Origin: Wenzhouxiangella marina
Lineage (GTDB): Bacteria > Pseudomonadota > Gammaproteobacteria > Xanthomonadales > Wenzhouxiangellaceae
Direction of reading: 5' to 3'
Assembly: GCF_001187785.1 (NCBI RefSeq)
Contig: NZ_CP012154.1
Location: 1,358,501 to 1,422,500 of the forward strand
Length of the DNA: 64,000 nt
In this document: piece after piece, positions 17,701 to 25,419 of the stretch
Layout: the number at the start of each line of letters is the position of its first letter
Numbering within the stretch: position 1 is the stretch's first letter
Position numbers and translations under genes: made by a program
The notes under the pieces: generated by a model
Database searches by the model: none
Seen by the model: only the letters and a program-made list of their open reading frames with translations
Told to the model about the DNA's origin: nothing

Positions 17701-18695
17701 GCGGGGTCGGTCAGCGAGCCGGTAATCCGGCCGGCGGCGCGCATGGTCGCATCGACGATCTGGCTGGAATCGTCCAGCACGACGGTCTGGCCGTCATTCA
17801 GGGTCGTGCCATCGGGCCAGTACTGGAACGCGTGAACACCACTCCAGTCCCGGAACAGGACGCGATAATCACCCGCAGGAAGGTCGTTGAAGGCGTAGGA
17901 GCCGTCGGCCGGTGTCTCGACGTAATCCAGGTAGTCCCACTCCAATCCGGTCCAGCGGTAGATGGAAACCTCGATGCTGTCGAGGGGAGCGCCCGTCGGG
18001 TCACTCACCGTTCCAGTCAGGTCCAGTCCGGAGCTTTCACCGAGTACGACGTCGATGGCCGTCGTTTGCCCGGCCGTGACGCTAATCGGTGTCGCGAAGG
18101 CGACATCGGGCGTGTTGTCGAAGAATTCGAGCCGCCCCTGGCCATCGACCTGGCCGGAAAAGCGCGCAATGTACTCGCCCGTCGCGAGCCCGCCGATGTC
18201 GTAGGTCGATACGCCCGCGTTGAGCTGCTGGATGAAGAGTACGTTGCCGAGAGGCACCTGGTTTTCGAAGACCGCGACAAAGCCCGAGCTGACGGGGGCA
18301 CCGGATGGGTCGAGCAGTTCGCCCGATATCCGGCCGGCATCGAGCAGCGCGGCATCGTAGGTGGTCGATCCTGTGACCGCGATGGTCGCGGCACCCTCCA
18401 GCGTCGTGGAGTCGCCGCTGTATTCGAAGGCATAGACCTGGCTCCAATCGCGGAACAGTAGGCGGTAGTCGCCGCCCTCGATTCCTGCGAAGGCATAGGA
18501 GCCTTGCGCATCAGTGTTCGTGAACGCAGAAAAGGTCCAGCCGTCCCCGGACGGCACGTACAGGCTGACCTCGATATCGGCCAGCGCAGCGCCGTCGGAG
18601 TCTGCGACAACTACTCCGCTCAGGTCGGCGGCCCAGGCTGCGGGTCCGAACGGTCCAAGAAGGAGAACAGCAATACTGCCTAGGAATCGCCGCAT
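14760..18695 (-). CDS. Large secreted carboxypeptidase-regulatory-like repeat protein ending in DRFE
   Basis: 1311 residues with signal peptide MRRFLGSIAVLLLGPFGPAAWA. The body is about eleven tandem beta-sandwich units beginning G-x-I-S-G-x-V-x-D-x-x-G-x-P (GRISGELLDPSG, GSISGTVADAQG, GSISGTVTDGAG, ASIEGTVTRVEG and others), each with a G-x-Y-R-V/L-x-F strand. This is the carboxypeptidase-D regulatory/SdrD-B-like superfamily. Many units carry a D/E-Y-Y/F-D-D-x-P-D insertion. The last 170 residues form a different jelly-roll-like domain (DLDLRLL). The very last residues are LFADRFE, the purest form of the signature. Probably a long surface fibre; ligand unknown. Confidence 0.88.
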   Translation of the reverse strand: MRRFLGSIAVLLLGPFGPAAWAADLSGVVVADSDGAALADIEVSLYVPSGDGWTFSAFTNTDAQGSYAFAGIEGGDYRLLFRDWSQVYAFEYSGDSTTLEGAATIAVTGSTTYDAALLDAGRISGELLDPSGAPVSSGFVAVFENQVPLGNVLFIQQLNAGVSTYDIGGLATGEYIARFSGQVDGQGRLEFFDNTPDVAFATPISVTAGQTTAIDVVLGESSGLDLTGTVSDPTGAPLDSIEVSIYRWTGLEWDYLDYVETPADGSYAFNDLPAGDYRVLFRDWSGVHAFQYWPDGTTLNDGQTVVLDDSSQIVDATMRAAGRITGSLTDPAGRPLFNPLIAVFGTWDPGQVLFVQQPTGSDYDIGGLPTGDYLVRFTGQQSNNRSYLEYYDDAPDAQSAVPVAVQVGEASTGIDAVMGLGPGGTIRGRLRDRYGEELDIARVTALNWNNGQWVEVSSVQAFYQDDDYDYLLDVPAGTYRLRFDGGSFLAPDGQLESEFFPNATSIESASDLTVATGDALTGIDEHLGSYSTGSISGTVADAQGNPAAGIEVLAFDRSLSFLSDQIAVTDVNGDYTVPELWPEEYFLRFYDPTGALGNVWYAGAASPSGAQRVPVAGAVDGIDIALDPAANPPGSISGIVTDEQDQALEGVLVLAYEAPCDFSNETPVCELVGRTETSSDGSYRLRDLTSGEYLVQFSDQGGAYLTRYHLGADSLETATPVTVTAPGVTAGIDASLPEAGSISGVVSNAFGDAFDWLTVSAFRLVDGEYRFERSTTEFDDTEYRITRLPTGTYRVAFTGGGWTGNNDSEFYDDVPDLASATDITVTAGSDTGMIDAVLGAIPGGSISGTVTDGAGQPAAGITVRLYDEDAPEALTLTDAAGQYEFTPLNSGVYFIEFEDSGGTLPGEFYLDVADFERATPILVGDDPISGIDAVLDGAQSTIGGGLISGRVSAAGGQPLEGIRVSCEPAEGGAFDRLPCFGTTDAAGEYAIGGRLLSGDYRLRFSDPDRTYATEYFDDRILRQDADPVAVTVGSETAGVDVEMAVGASIEGTVTRVEGGFYPITSISLLRQHPGSGDWTFVSGRTQLDDGNYRIDGVPAGTYRVQFRGSSLAGIQNPDIEFHDDSPDLDGASDVALNAGQVTTGIDAVLGDLEEDGQAANVDFNSSILGWTTSDETAVAFSESDVFASPDSGSLEVSAGRTVNVSQCTAIDGRQNVRAVASHRSGDTAGLELWVRSYAQHACSGAALEEARVATGSTTVNWERLSGTTTTPPGTLTVRIELRVMAGSQPVQIDDLDLRLLREFGLFADRFE

Positions 18696-18868
18696 GATCG
18701 AGAGTCCCTGGTACGAATCTTCTCAGACTACGGTAGCACCGTGCATGTCGCATTGATGTGCGCTTGCGGGGGACGGCCGCTTCGACCTGCATTTGCTGGC
18801 GACAAATGGATCTGCCCAATTTCAGGAGAGGGCCATGGCAGTCCTGACGGTCACTGGGGCGAGGAGTG

Positions 18869-19657
18869 CTAGGACAGCTTCCATCGCCAGCGCAGGAAAA
18901 GCGCGCTGATGAACATGATGAGCAGGTAGCAGAACAACCAGCCGCGCAACCAGCCCGGACCGAAGCCATGGAGTTCGCGCGTCGGCATGTCCAGATGCAG
19001 CGCATCCAGCGGGGCATTGTCCGGCAGGTAGCCGGCCGGATTGCCAATCAGCAGATTGAACACCGGGCGCCGACGGTGGACGATCGCGGCCGGCTGCTCG
19101 CCGGGCAGCTGATAGAGGGTCTCGCCGTTCCATCGCAGCGCCACGCTTGCTGCATCGGCAGGCCAGGGAATTGTCCAGGTCTGCGTTTCCGGCGTCCATT
19201 GAGCGGTGGGATCGGTCCACTGGGGAAGGTCTGCGGTAGCCGACAGGCCCGTTGCCTGGATAGTGACCGTGCTGCCGGCTTCCGGAACGCTCAGACTGAA
19301 CTGGTTGGAAAGCCACGGCAGGATCAGCAACAGTGGCAGGCCGGCCAGCAGGGCGGGAACAAAGCTCAGGCGCAGGTGGCGGCTGTTGAGCTTGAGCAGT
19401 TTGAGCGCGCGTTCGAGCAAACCATCGAAGGGTCCGTCGTAGGCGGCCAGCTCGCGACGGACCGCGCGTGTGGCCTCGCTCAGTTCGGCCAGCTCACGCT
19501 GACGCGACCAGTGCCGGTACAGGACCATGCTCAGCCAGCCCGACGCAATCCCATAGAGCACCACGCGCAGAAGCGCCGGCAGGCCGAGGCCCGCCAGGCC
19601 TTGATCGAACAGGGCCAGTAGCGGTGACGGAAGATCGAGCAGGCCCAGGCCATTCAT
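18869..19657 (-). CDS. Membrane protein of unknown function, last gene of phosphodiesterase operon
   Basis: 262 residues. Hydrophobic segments at about 25-47, 98-116 and near the C-terminus (about 238-257). A charged amphipathic stretch (YRHWSRQRELAELSEATRAVRRELA) follows the first segment and a loop of about 115 residues lies between segments two and three. The helix / cytosolic coiled region / helix-pair arrangement is reminiscent of the Oxa1-superfamily DUF106/EMC3 group, but I cannot confirm it. The start overlaps the stop of the phosphodiesterase gene by 4 bp (ATGA), so the products probably act together in the inner membrane. Confidence 0.75.
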   Translation of the reverse strand: MNGLGLLDLPSPLLALFDQGLAGLGLPALLRVVLYGIASGWLSMVLYRHWSRQRELAELSEATRAVRRELAAYDGPFDGLLERALKLLKLNSRHLRLSFVPALLAGLPLLLILPWLSNQFSLSVPEAGSTVTIQATGLSATADLPQWTDPTAQWTPETQTWTIPWPADAASVALRWNGETLYQLPGEQPAAIVHRRRPVFNLLIGNPAGYLPDNAPLDALHLDMPTRELHGFGPGWLRGWLFCYLLIMFISALFLRWRWKLS

Positions 19658-21567
19658 GGCGACGCCAGACCCTCCGGTGTGTGCTTGAGAAGGAAATGGG
19701 CCAATGCAGCAATGTCCTCCACCGGTTCATCCGGTGGGAAGGATAGAAAGAGCACGCCGGGAACCAGTGCCGGATCAATGCAGTGGTCACCGCTCCAGGG
19801 CTGCAGATTGTTCTCCAGCAAGGGCAGGGGGGCACCGCCGAGCGTGGTCTGCCAGGAGGCCCGGTAGCCCGAGGCGTAGCCGATGACCAGATCGGGTGCC
19901 TGGTCCTGGAAGGGTCCGGGATAGATTTCCTGGCCGAGGAAGGTGTTGCTTACGACAGGGCTGCCGTCCTCGTCGCGCCATGTCGCCAGGCCGCGGCTCA
20001 GCTCATCGAGCAGGTCCTCGCGTTCGTCGGCCGCGACGATGCCCCGGGCCTCGCGGCCCTGCTGATTCAAGTACAGGCCGTTCAGTCCCAAAGCATAGGC
20101 GCGAGTACGACCGAGATCGACTTGAGCAAAGAGCGGTTCTGATTCGCTGGCACCTTCCTTCAGCATCATCCAGCCATTCTCGATCAACCAGCGATTGAGA
20201 TGGGCGGCGCGGCGAAAGGGTGCAAAGCCGTGATCACTGAGCACCACGAGACGATCCTCCGGTCCCATCCGGCCGCGCACCTCGCCGAGAATGCGGTCCG
20301 CCTCCCGGTAGATCCAGGGGATGGCTTCGCGCGCCAATTGGGAGCTCTCGGCGTGCAATGGATGCTCGGGGTCGAGGCCCCGCCAGAACATGTGGCTGAC
20401 CCGGTCGGTCTGTACGAACACCTTGATGACCAGTTCACTGTCATAGGCTTCCAGCGCATCATCGAGCATGGCCTCGCCCTCGGCCAGGGTGGTGGCGATC
20501 ATGTCGAGGAAGCCCTGTTCGTCGAGGTGGCCCTGATTCAGCGACCAGGTCTCCTCCGGCATGCCCAGCGTATGGAAGCGGCCGATGCGTTCGGCCAGTT
20601 GAGGGGCGTAGTCGGCTGGCGAGGTCAGCGGCAGCACGGGCTCCACCGGGTCCGCGTGGATCGGTGATACGTACAGCTGCGGCCTCGGCAGGCCCGCGAT
20701 CAGGCGCAGGCGCACCATGCCGGGGATGCTGCCCAGGCCGTGGTCGAAGCGAACGGGCCACCAATCGCTCCATTCACCCAGGGGCAGGGTCTCGCGCTGA
20801 TCGGCCAGCGTCACCTCGACCGAATCGGCGCTGAACTGCAGAGCCATGGGCAGGCCGAGCGCCGAGCCATCCGATCTCAGCGGATGGAACGGGCCCTCGA
20901 GTATCGTCTCCACCTGTCCGTTGGTATCGATCGGCATGTGGACGATGCGCCCGCCGCTGTCGGCGGTGGCCTGGCGGCGCGTGGTGTAGAGCGTGTAGGT
21001 GCCCTGGCTGCCAAGCAGGTCCGGCACACCCATCCCCGAAAGCATTCGTTGCACCGGCTCGGGCGGGTAGGTGACCGGCACCCGAAGCACGGTCGCGCGC
21101 TGGCCCGCGTCCTGTGCCTGACTCCAGAAGCTTTCGCCCTGCCGCAGATTCTCCAGCGTGCCCGCACCGATCGGCAGTTGCCAGCCACCAAGGCCGACGC
21201 TGCGTGGTGGGGTGAATCGGGCGACCGAAAAATCGGGCAGATAGGTGGCCGGGTCGCGCCGGAGGAAGTCATGAATTCCATGATGGCCAGGCCCGGTGCC
21301 GGTGGCAAAGCTGGACCAGGCGACCGGTGATTGTGGGGGATTGCTTGTGGCCAGCGGCTGGAAGTAGCCCTCGCGGCGCAGCGCTTCGAAATTAGGCAGC
21401 TCGCCGCTCGCCATCCAGCGCTGCACCAGTTCCGGGTCCATGCCGTCGAAGCCCAGCACGATCATGCGAGCCTGGGCCGGGGCGGGTTCGGGCCGATCGC
21501 CGCAAGCCGAGATCCCGAGAGCCAGAATCAGCAGCGCGGCGACCGCAATGGGGTTTGGTCGAATCAA
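19654..21567 (-). CDS. Alkaline-phosphatase-superfamily (type I phosphodiesterase-like) lipoprotein
   Basis: 637 residues. The N-terminus ending LALGISACGD has a lipobox with Cys22. Superfamily metal motifs are present: LGFDGMDP, the nucleophile region NPPQSPVAWSSFATGTGPGHHGIHDF, and VVLSDHGF. The position usually held by Thr before P-A-W appears to be Ser (QSPVAW). A TTG start at 21567 is required because the next Met lies beyond the lipobox; it overlaps the previous stop (TTGA). Likely hydrolyses a phosphoester in the periplasm; substrate unknown. Sits between two membrane-protein genes with 4-bp overlaps on both sides. Confidence 0.85.
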   Translation of the reverse strand: MIRPNPIAVAALLILALGISACGDRPEPAPAQARMIVLGFDGMDPELVQRWMASGELPNFEALRREGYFQPLATSNPPQSPVAWSSFATGTGPGHHGIHDFLRRDPATYLPDFSVARFTPPRSVGLGGWQLPIGAGTLENLRQGESFWSQAQDAGQRATVLRVPVTYPPEPVQRMLSGMGVPDLLGSQGTYTLYTTRRQATADSGGRIVHMPIDTNGQVETILEGPFHPLRSDGSALGLPMALQFSADSVEVTLADQRETLPLGEWSDWWPVRFDHGLGSIPGMVRLRLIAGLPRPQLYVSPIHADPVEPVLPLTSPADYAPQLAERIGRFHTLGMPEETWSLNQGHLDEQGFLDMIATTLAEGEAMLDDALEAYDSELVIKVFVQTDRVSHMFWRGLDPEHPLHAESSQLAREAIPWIYREADRILGEVRGRMGPEDRLVVLSDHGFAPFRRAAHLNRWLIENGWMMLKEGASESEPLFAQVDLGRTRAYALGLNGLYLNQQGREARGIVAADEREDLLDELSRGLATWRDEDGSPVVSNTFLGQEIYPGPFQDQAPDLVIGYASGYRASWQTTLGGAPLPLLENNLQPWSGDHCIDPALVPGVLFLSFPPDEPVEDIAALAHFLLKHTPEGLASP

Positions 21568-21779
21568 TCGTCAGACGCAGGCGTGTCCTGCCGCGAGGCG
21601 CGCATGCGTCGCAGCATCCAGCGCAGGGGCCAGGCCAGGATGGTCAGCAGCACCACGACGATCCCGACCAGCCATACCCAGAGTGAGCCGAGCAGGCCGA
21701 TGCCGGAGCCTGGTCCGATATAAGCCAGGGCCGGTGCGGTCAGCAGCAACAGGGAAAGGGTAGCGAGTATCCGGGTCAT
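21564..21779 (-). CDS. Small membrane protein with YIGPGSG motif
   Basis: 71 residues: a cleavable-looking leader (LATLSLLLLTAPALA), then YIGPGSGIGLLGS, one transmembrane segment (LWVWLVGIVVVLLTILAW) and a basic cytosolic tail (RWMLRRMRASRQ). Short proteins with an Y-I-G-P-G-x-G motif next to phosphodiesterase genes are familiar, but no function is established that I know of. It overlaps the downstream lipoprotein gene by 4 bp and lies 103 bp after the PPIase gene, suggesting one four-gene minus-strand operon (23388 to 18869). Confidence 0.8.
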   Translation of the reverse strand: MTRILATLSLLLLTAPALAYIGPGSGIGLLGSLWVWLVGIVVVLLTILAWPLRWMLRRMRASRQDTPASDD

Positions 21780-21882
21780 GCAGTGTGCTCGAAAATAGCC
21801 AGGAGACCAGTATAACCTTCATCGCCCTGGGCCCGGAATCTGCCTGCAGCCGCGGATCCATCGGAATCAGCGGCTGGCGCCG

Positions 21883-23388
21883 TCATAGGTGGGCGGCAGC
21901 GGCAGTGTCGGCCAGTTCCAGCTCGCGGCTGATTTCAGTTCTGATCGCGCGCCGCAAGGCCCGTGTCAGGTGGTCCCCCAGGCGCTGTTCGAGTTCGCTT
22001 CGAACATCTTCGAATCGGACCTGATCCCCGCTTTGTCGGGCGAGCAGGCGATAGATCCACAATCCATCATCGGAGTGAATCAGACCGCTGAGTTCGCCGG
22101 GCTCGATGCTCCGGATCGCACGCATCATCATCCAGTCGCGCGCGGCCAGTGTGCTGACATTGAACCAGCCAAGATCGCCACCGGACCGGCCGCTGGGGTC
22201 AACGGACCAGCGGCGGGCTGCCTCCTCGAAAGACAGCTCGCCCTCTTCGATGCGCGCCAGCAGCCGCCTTGCTTCGTCGAGCCGTTCCGCGCTTGACGGG
22301 CCCAGGGCGATGCCGCCGACCCGAAAGCGGACCATGCCTTCGCCCCGACTCTGCATGCGCGCAAAGGCCTCCCGCAGGATGCCTTCGTCCGTTGCACCAC
22401 GACGGCTTTCGATCTGCCGGTTCATCTCTCGGCCTGCCCGGGCATGCATGAGCTGCCAGCGGATCTCCCGTGCGATATCGGCGGAGTCGTTCAGCCCGAT
22501 CTCGAGGGCCCTTTGTGCCCGAAGTTCGCGCAATTGGCGTGCGGCCTGTGGCGTGCCGGGCGTCAGATCGTGTTCGGCGAGCAGTTCCCGATCAAGGGCG
22601 GCGCGCGCCTCGGCGATCGCCGCATGGTGAAGCTGCATCCTGATCCGTCGTTCCAGTTCGGCAGGGTTCGGTGCTGCCGCCTCGACGATGCGTTCGCAAT
22701 AGAAGATCGACAGTCCGCCGCCGACTTCGACGATCGAACTGATGTCTCCGGCCTCCAGGGGTTCAACCGCCTCGGCGACTGCAGCAGGCAGGCGAGTGAG
22801 AGGCAGAAGGCCCAGGCGACCCTCGCGGAAGCGCGTCTGCGACTGCGAGTATTCGGTCGCGAGGGCGGCAAAGTCCTCGCCGGCCAGGGCCCGTCGACGC
22901 AAGGCTTCGATCTGCGCTCGTGTCGCTGTCTGCTCATCGCTGTCCTGCGGCAAAGCGAGGAATAGATTGCGCAACTGGTAGCGGCGGCTTGGCGGGTCAT
23001 CTTCCATCGCTGCAGCCAGGGCACTCTCCAGGCGGCTCTCGTCGACCTCGGCGGTGGCATCGATCCGAGCCAGCAAGGCCTCGCCGAGCACGCGCTGGCG
23101 CACCTGTTGTTCAAGCCTGGGGTCCGGGTCGTTTTCCTGCCCTAGTTGGGCCAGTACCTGGGTGATGGCGAATTCGCTCAGATGCTGGGGCTCCGGCTCC
23201 AGGCCTCGCCAGCTCAGCCACGAAGCGTAGTCGTCGCCATGAATCTCGATGCGATCGTTCCACGTCGCGAGCAGGTCACTGGATTGGGCCGGCCTTGTGC
23301 CGTAAGCATCGGGGGCGGAACCGGGTGTGCAGGCGGCAAGACAGATCAGCAGGAGTATTCCGCTCAGGCGGGTGCATATTGATGTCAT
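21883..23388 (-). CDS. Parvulin-type peptidyl-prolyl isomerase lipoprotein
   Basis: 501 residues. Lipoprotein signal MTSICTRLSGILLLICLAAC (Cys20). Two rotamase-like regions: one at about 140-215 (AREDFAALATEYSQ...GRLGLLPLTRLP) and one at about 340-450 (SFEEAARRWSVDPSGRSGGDLGWFN...GLIHSDDGLWIYRLL). They are set among SurA-like helical segments. Probably a periplasmic folding factor for exported proteins. Divergent from a second lipoprotein PPIase at 23638 with a shared 249-bp control region, and first gene of the phosphodiesterase operon. Confidence 0.85.
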   Translation of the reverse strand: MTSICTRLSGILLLICLAACTPGSAPDAYGTRPAQSSDLLATWNDRIEIHGDDYASWLSWRGLEPEPQHLSEFAITQVLAQLGQENDPDPRLEQQVRQRVLGEALLARIDATAEVDESRLESALAAAMEDDPPSRRYQLRNLFLALPQDSDEQTATRAQIEALRRRALAGEDFAALATEYSQSQTRFREGRLGLLPLTRLPAAVAEAVEPLEAGDISSIVEVGGGLSIFYCERIVEAAAPNPAELERRIRMQLHHAAIAEARAALDRELLAEHDLTPGTPQAARQLRELRAQRALEIGLNDSADIAREIRWQLMHARAGREMNRQIESRRGATDEGILREAFARMQSRGEGMVRFRVGGIALGPSSAERLDEARRLLARIEEGELSFEEAARRWSVDPSGRSGGDLGWFNVSTLAARDWMMMRAIRSIEPGELSGLIHSDDGLWIYRLLARQSGDQVRFEDVRSELEQRLGDHLTRALRRAIRTEISRELELADTAAAAHL

Positions 23389-23637
23389 TCGGAAACTCCG
23401 CTGCTGGTGTTGAAGTGGGACGGGGGCATAGGTTAACCCGTGCCTCGATCTGGCTCGGGGTTTTTCCAGTCTGGGGGTGTCCAGGCCTCAGGGGCTCTCG
23501 TTCGCGCCCGGATCCTGCCGCAATATGGCCCGCGAAGAGCCACCCGGCAAAGGCATTGCCAGCGGCGCGATCCTCGTGCAACCCGGTTCGGAATCTGCTA
23601 GCTTGATCGACCCTTGAATCACGATACGCACCTGCCC

Positions 23638-25419
23638 ATGCTCGCCCCCCGATCTGCCCGTTTTTCCAACGTCCTCTGCGGCGGTTTGGCGCTGTTCAGC
23701 CTTATCGTTTTTGCCACCGCTTGCAGTCCACGGTCGGGCGGCGATGACACGCCTTCCGGGACAGAATGGGCGCCCGGCGAGATCGCTCGTTTCGGGGACT
23801 TCCGGCTTGATCGCGAGACGCTGGATCGCTTTATCGTGGAGCGCCTGGCCGAGGAGCGACCGGTTCCCGGAACCGACCTCGAGACCTGGTATCGGGAGCG
23901 GATCAGCGAGTACATGATCGAAGTGCAGTTGCTGCAGCAGGCCCGGGAGGCTGGGCGGGATCGCAGTCCGGAATTCATTGCCAGCCGGGCGTCGGCTCGC
24001 TCCCAGATCGAGACCGAGCTCTGCCTGCGTCACCAGACCAGCCAGCTGCCGCCGATCGAGCGAGCAGATCTGGAGGCCGAGTATGAGCGCAATCTCGATC
24101 TGTTCAACAAGCCCGAGCGCCGCCTGACATTGCACCTGTACCGACGTGCTGGTGATGAAGAAGCTCGAGCGACTGCCCGCGCTGAACTTGATCGCTTGCG
24201 AGATCGGATCCTTCAGGGCGATGATTTCGGGCGACTGGCCCGCGCGCATTCGGATTCCGAGTCGCGCCACCGCGGCGGAGAGCTGGGGTGGCTGTTTCAA
24301 GGTGAGCTGCCCGATGCCATCGACAGGGTGGTATTCGGCCTGGAGGAAGGGGTTCCCAGTCGGCCGCTCGTGACCGAGGATGGTGTCCATCTTCTGATGG
24401 TGCAAACGATCACTCCGGCGCGCGCAGTCAGCCTGATCGAGGCGCTACCGATATTGCACGAGCAAATCCTCCAGGAGCGCGTCGAGGAAGTCATCCGGCC
24501 GATCGTGGAGCGCGATTCGAGCGATTTCGGGATGCCTGATCAGGCCGAGCTGCTTGCATTGCTGCGGTCCGGCGATGCGGAAGCCCTGCTGTTGCAGGAT
24601 GGTGACTACCAGCTTGACGTGGGGGATTTCCGCCGCCGCCTGGCACTCCTGTCGGAGCAGCAATCGACGGAGGCTCGCGCCCAGCCAGCGCATCCATGGA
24701 GCGTGCTTCAGGCCCTGCGGACACGCGAGAAACTGCGTCGGGTCTGCGAGCAGGAAGCCTGGCTTGCCGAAGGAGCATTGGCGGCTGCCGTTGAGCGATG
24801 GGAACGCGAGCAGCTGGTCAGCGCGCAACGGCGTCAGGTGCTGCGCGATCAGGCGGCGGCTGACGAAGCCAGGCTGCGTCTCTATCACAGCCAGAATCCG
24901 GATCAGTTCAGTACGCCGGTGCGGTGGAACCTGCGTCGACTGCGGATTGCTCTCGACGCCGAGGCCAGCGCAACCATGGCGGCGCTGGAAGCCGCTTCAC
25001 AAGACGATCAGGCCAGTGTTGACAGCCTGCAGATGGCACTCGGTGGCCAGGTGGAGAGTCTTCCCCCGCAACGTGTGCTTGAACTGCGCCAGATCGCATC
25101 CGTGCTACCGGCGCTGATCGCGCCGCTGGAGCCTGGCCAGCTTTCCGCTCCGCTGCGAACGCTCGAGCACCTGGAAATCTACCAGCTGGTCTCGCGGGAA
25201 GAGCCCGTGCCGGCCAGCTTCGAGGCTGCCCGCGAGCGGGTCATCACGAACTTCGTTCGCCAGCACGCGGCAGCGCTCTACCAGCAGTACCTTGATCAGA
25301 CCTTCGCAGAGCAGGCCCTGCGGATCGATGCCGAAGCCCTTGCGCAGCTGGTCGAGGCCGAACTGCCTCAGCCCGATATCAGTGCGGAACGACTGTCGCA
25401 GCTGCTGGAGGCCCTATGA
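23638..25419 (+). CDS. Second parvulin-type peptidyl-prolyl isomerase lipoprotein
   Basis: 593 residues from ATG 23638 (an in-frame TTG at 23614 is also possible; neither has a clear ribosome-binding site). Lipobox FATACS follows a hydrophobic leader. A rotamase domain lies at about 160-270 (RRLTLHLYRRAGDEEARAT...GELGWLFQGELPDAIDRVVFGLEEG...LVTEDGVHLLMVQTI). A long helical C-terminal half ends in another weaker parvulin-like segment. The stop overlaps the next ATG (25416), coupling it to the sulfatase-fold lipoprotein. Probably folds or escorts exported substrates of this cluster. Confidence 0.82.
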   Translation: MLAPRSARFSNVLCGGLALFSLIVFATACSPRSGGDDTPSGTEWAPGEIARFGDFRLDRETLDRFIVERLAEERPVPGTDLETWYRERISEYMIEVQLLQQAREAGRDRSPEFIASRASARSQIETELCLRHQTSQLPPIERADLEAEYERNLDLFNKPERRLTLHLYRRAGDEEARATARAELDRLRDRILQGDDFGRLARAHSDSESRHRGGELGWLFQGELPDAIDRVVFGLEEGVPSRPLVTEDGVHLLMVQTITPARAVSLIEALPILHEQILQERVEEVIRPIVERDSSDFGMPDQAELLALLRSGDAEALLLQDGDYQLDVGDFRRRLALLSEQQSTEARAQPAHPWSVLQALRTREKLRRVCEQEAWLAEGALAAAVERWEREQLVSAQRRQVLRDQAAADEARLRLYHSQNPDQFSTPVRWNLRRLRIALDAEASATMAALEAASQDDQASVDSLQMALGGQVESLPPQRVLELRQIASVLPALIAPLEPGQLSAPLRTLEHLEIYQLVSREEPVPASFEAARERVITNFVRQHAAALYQQYLDQTFAEQALRIDAEALAQLVEAELPQPDISAERLSQLLEAL

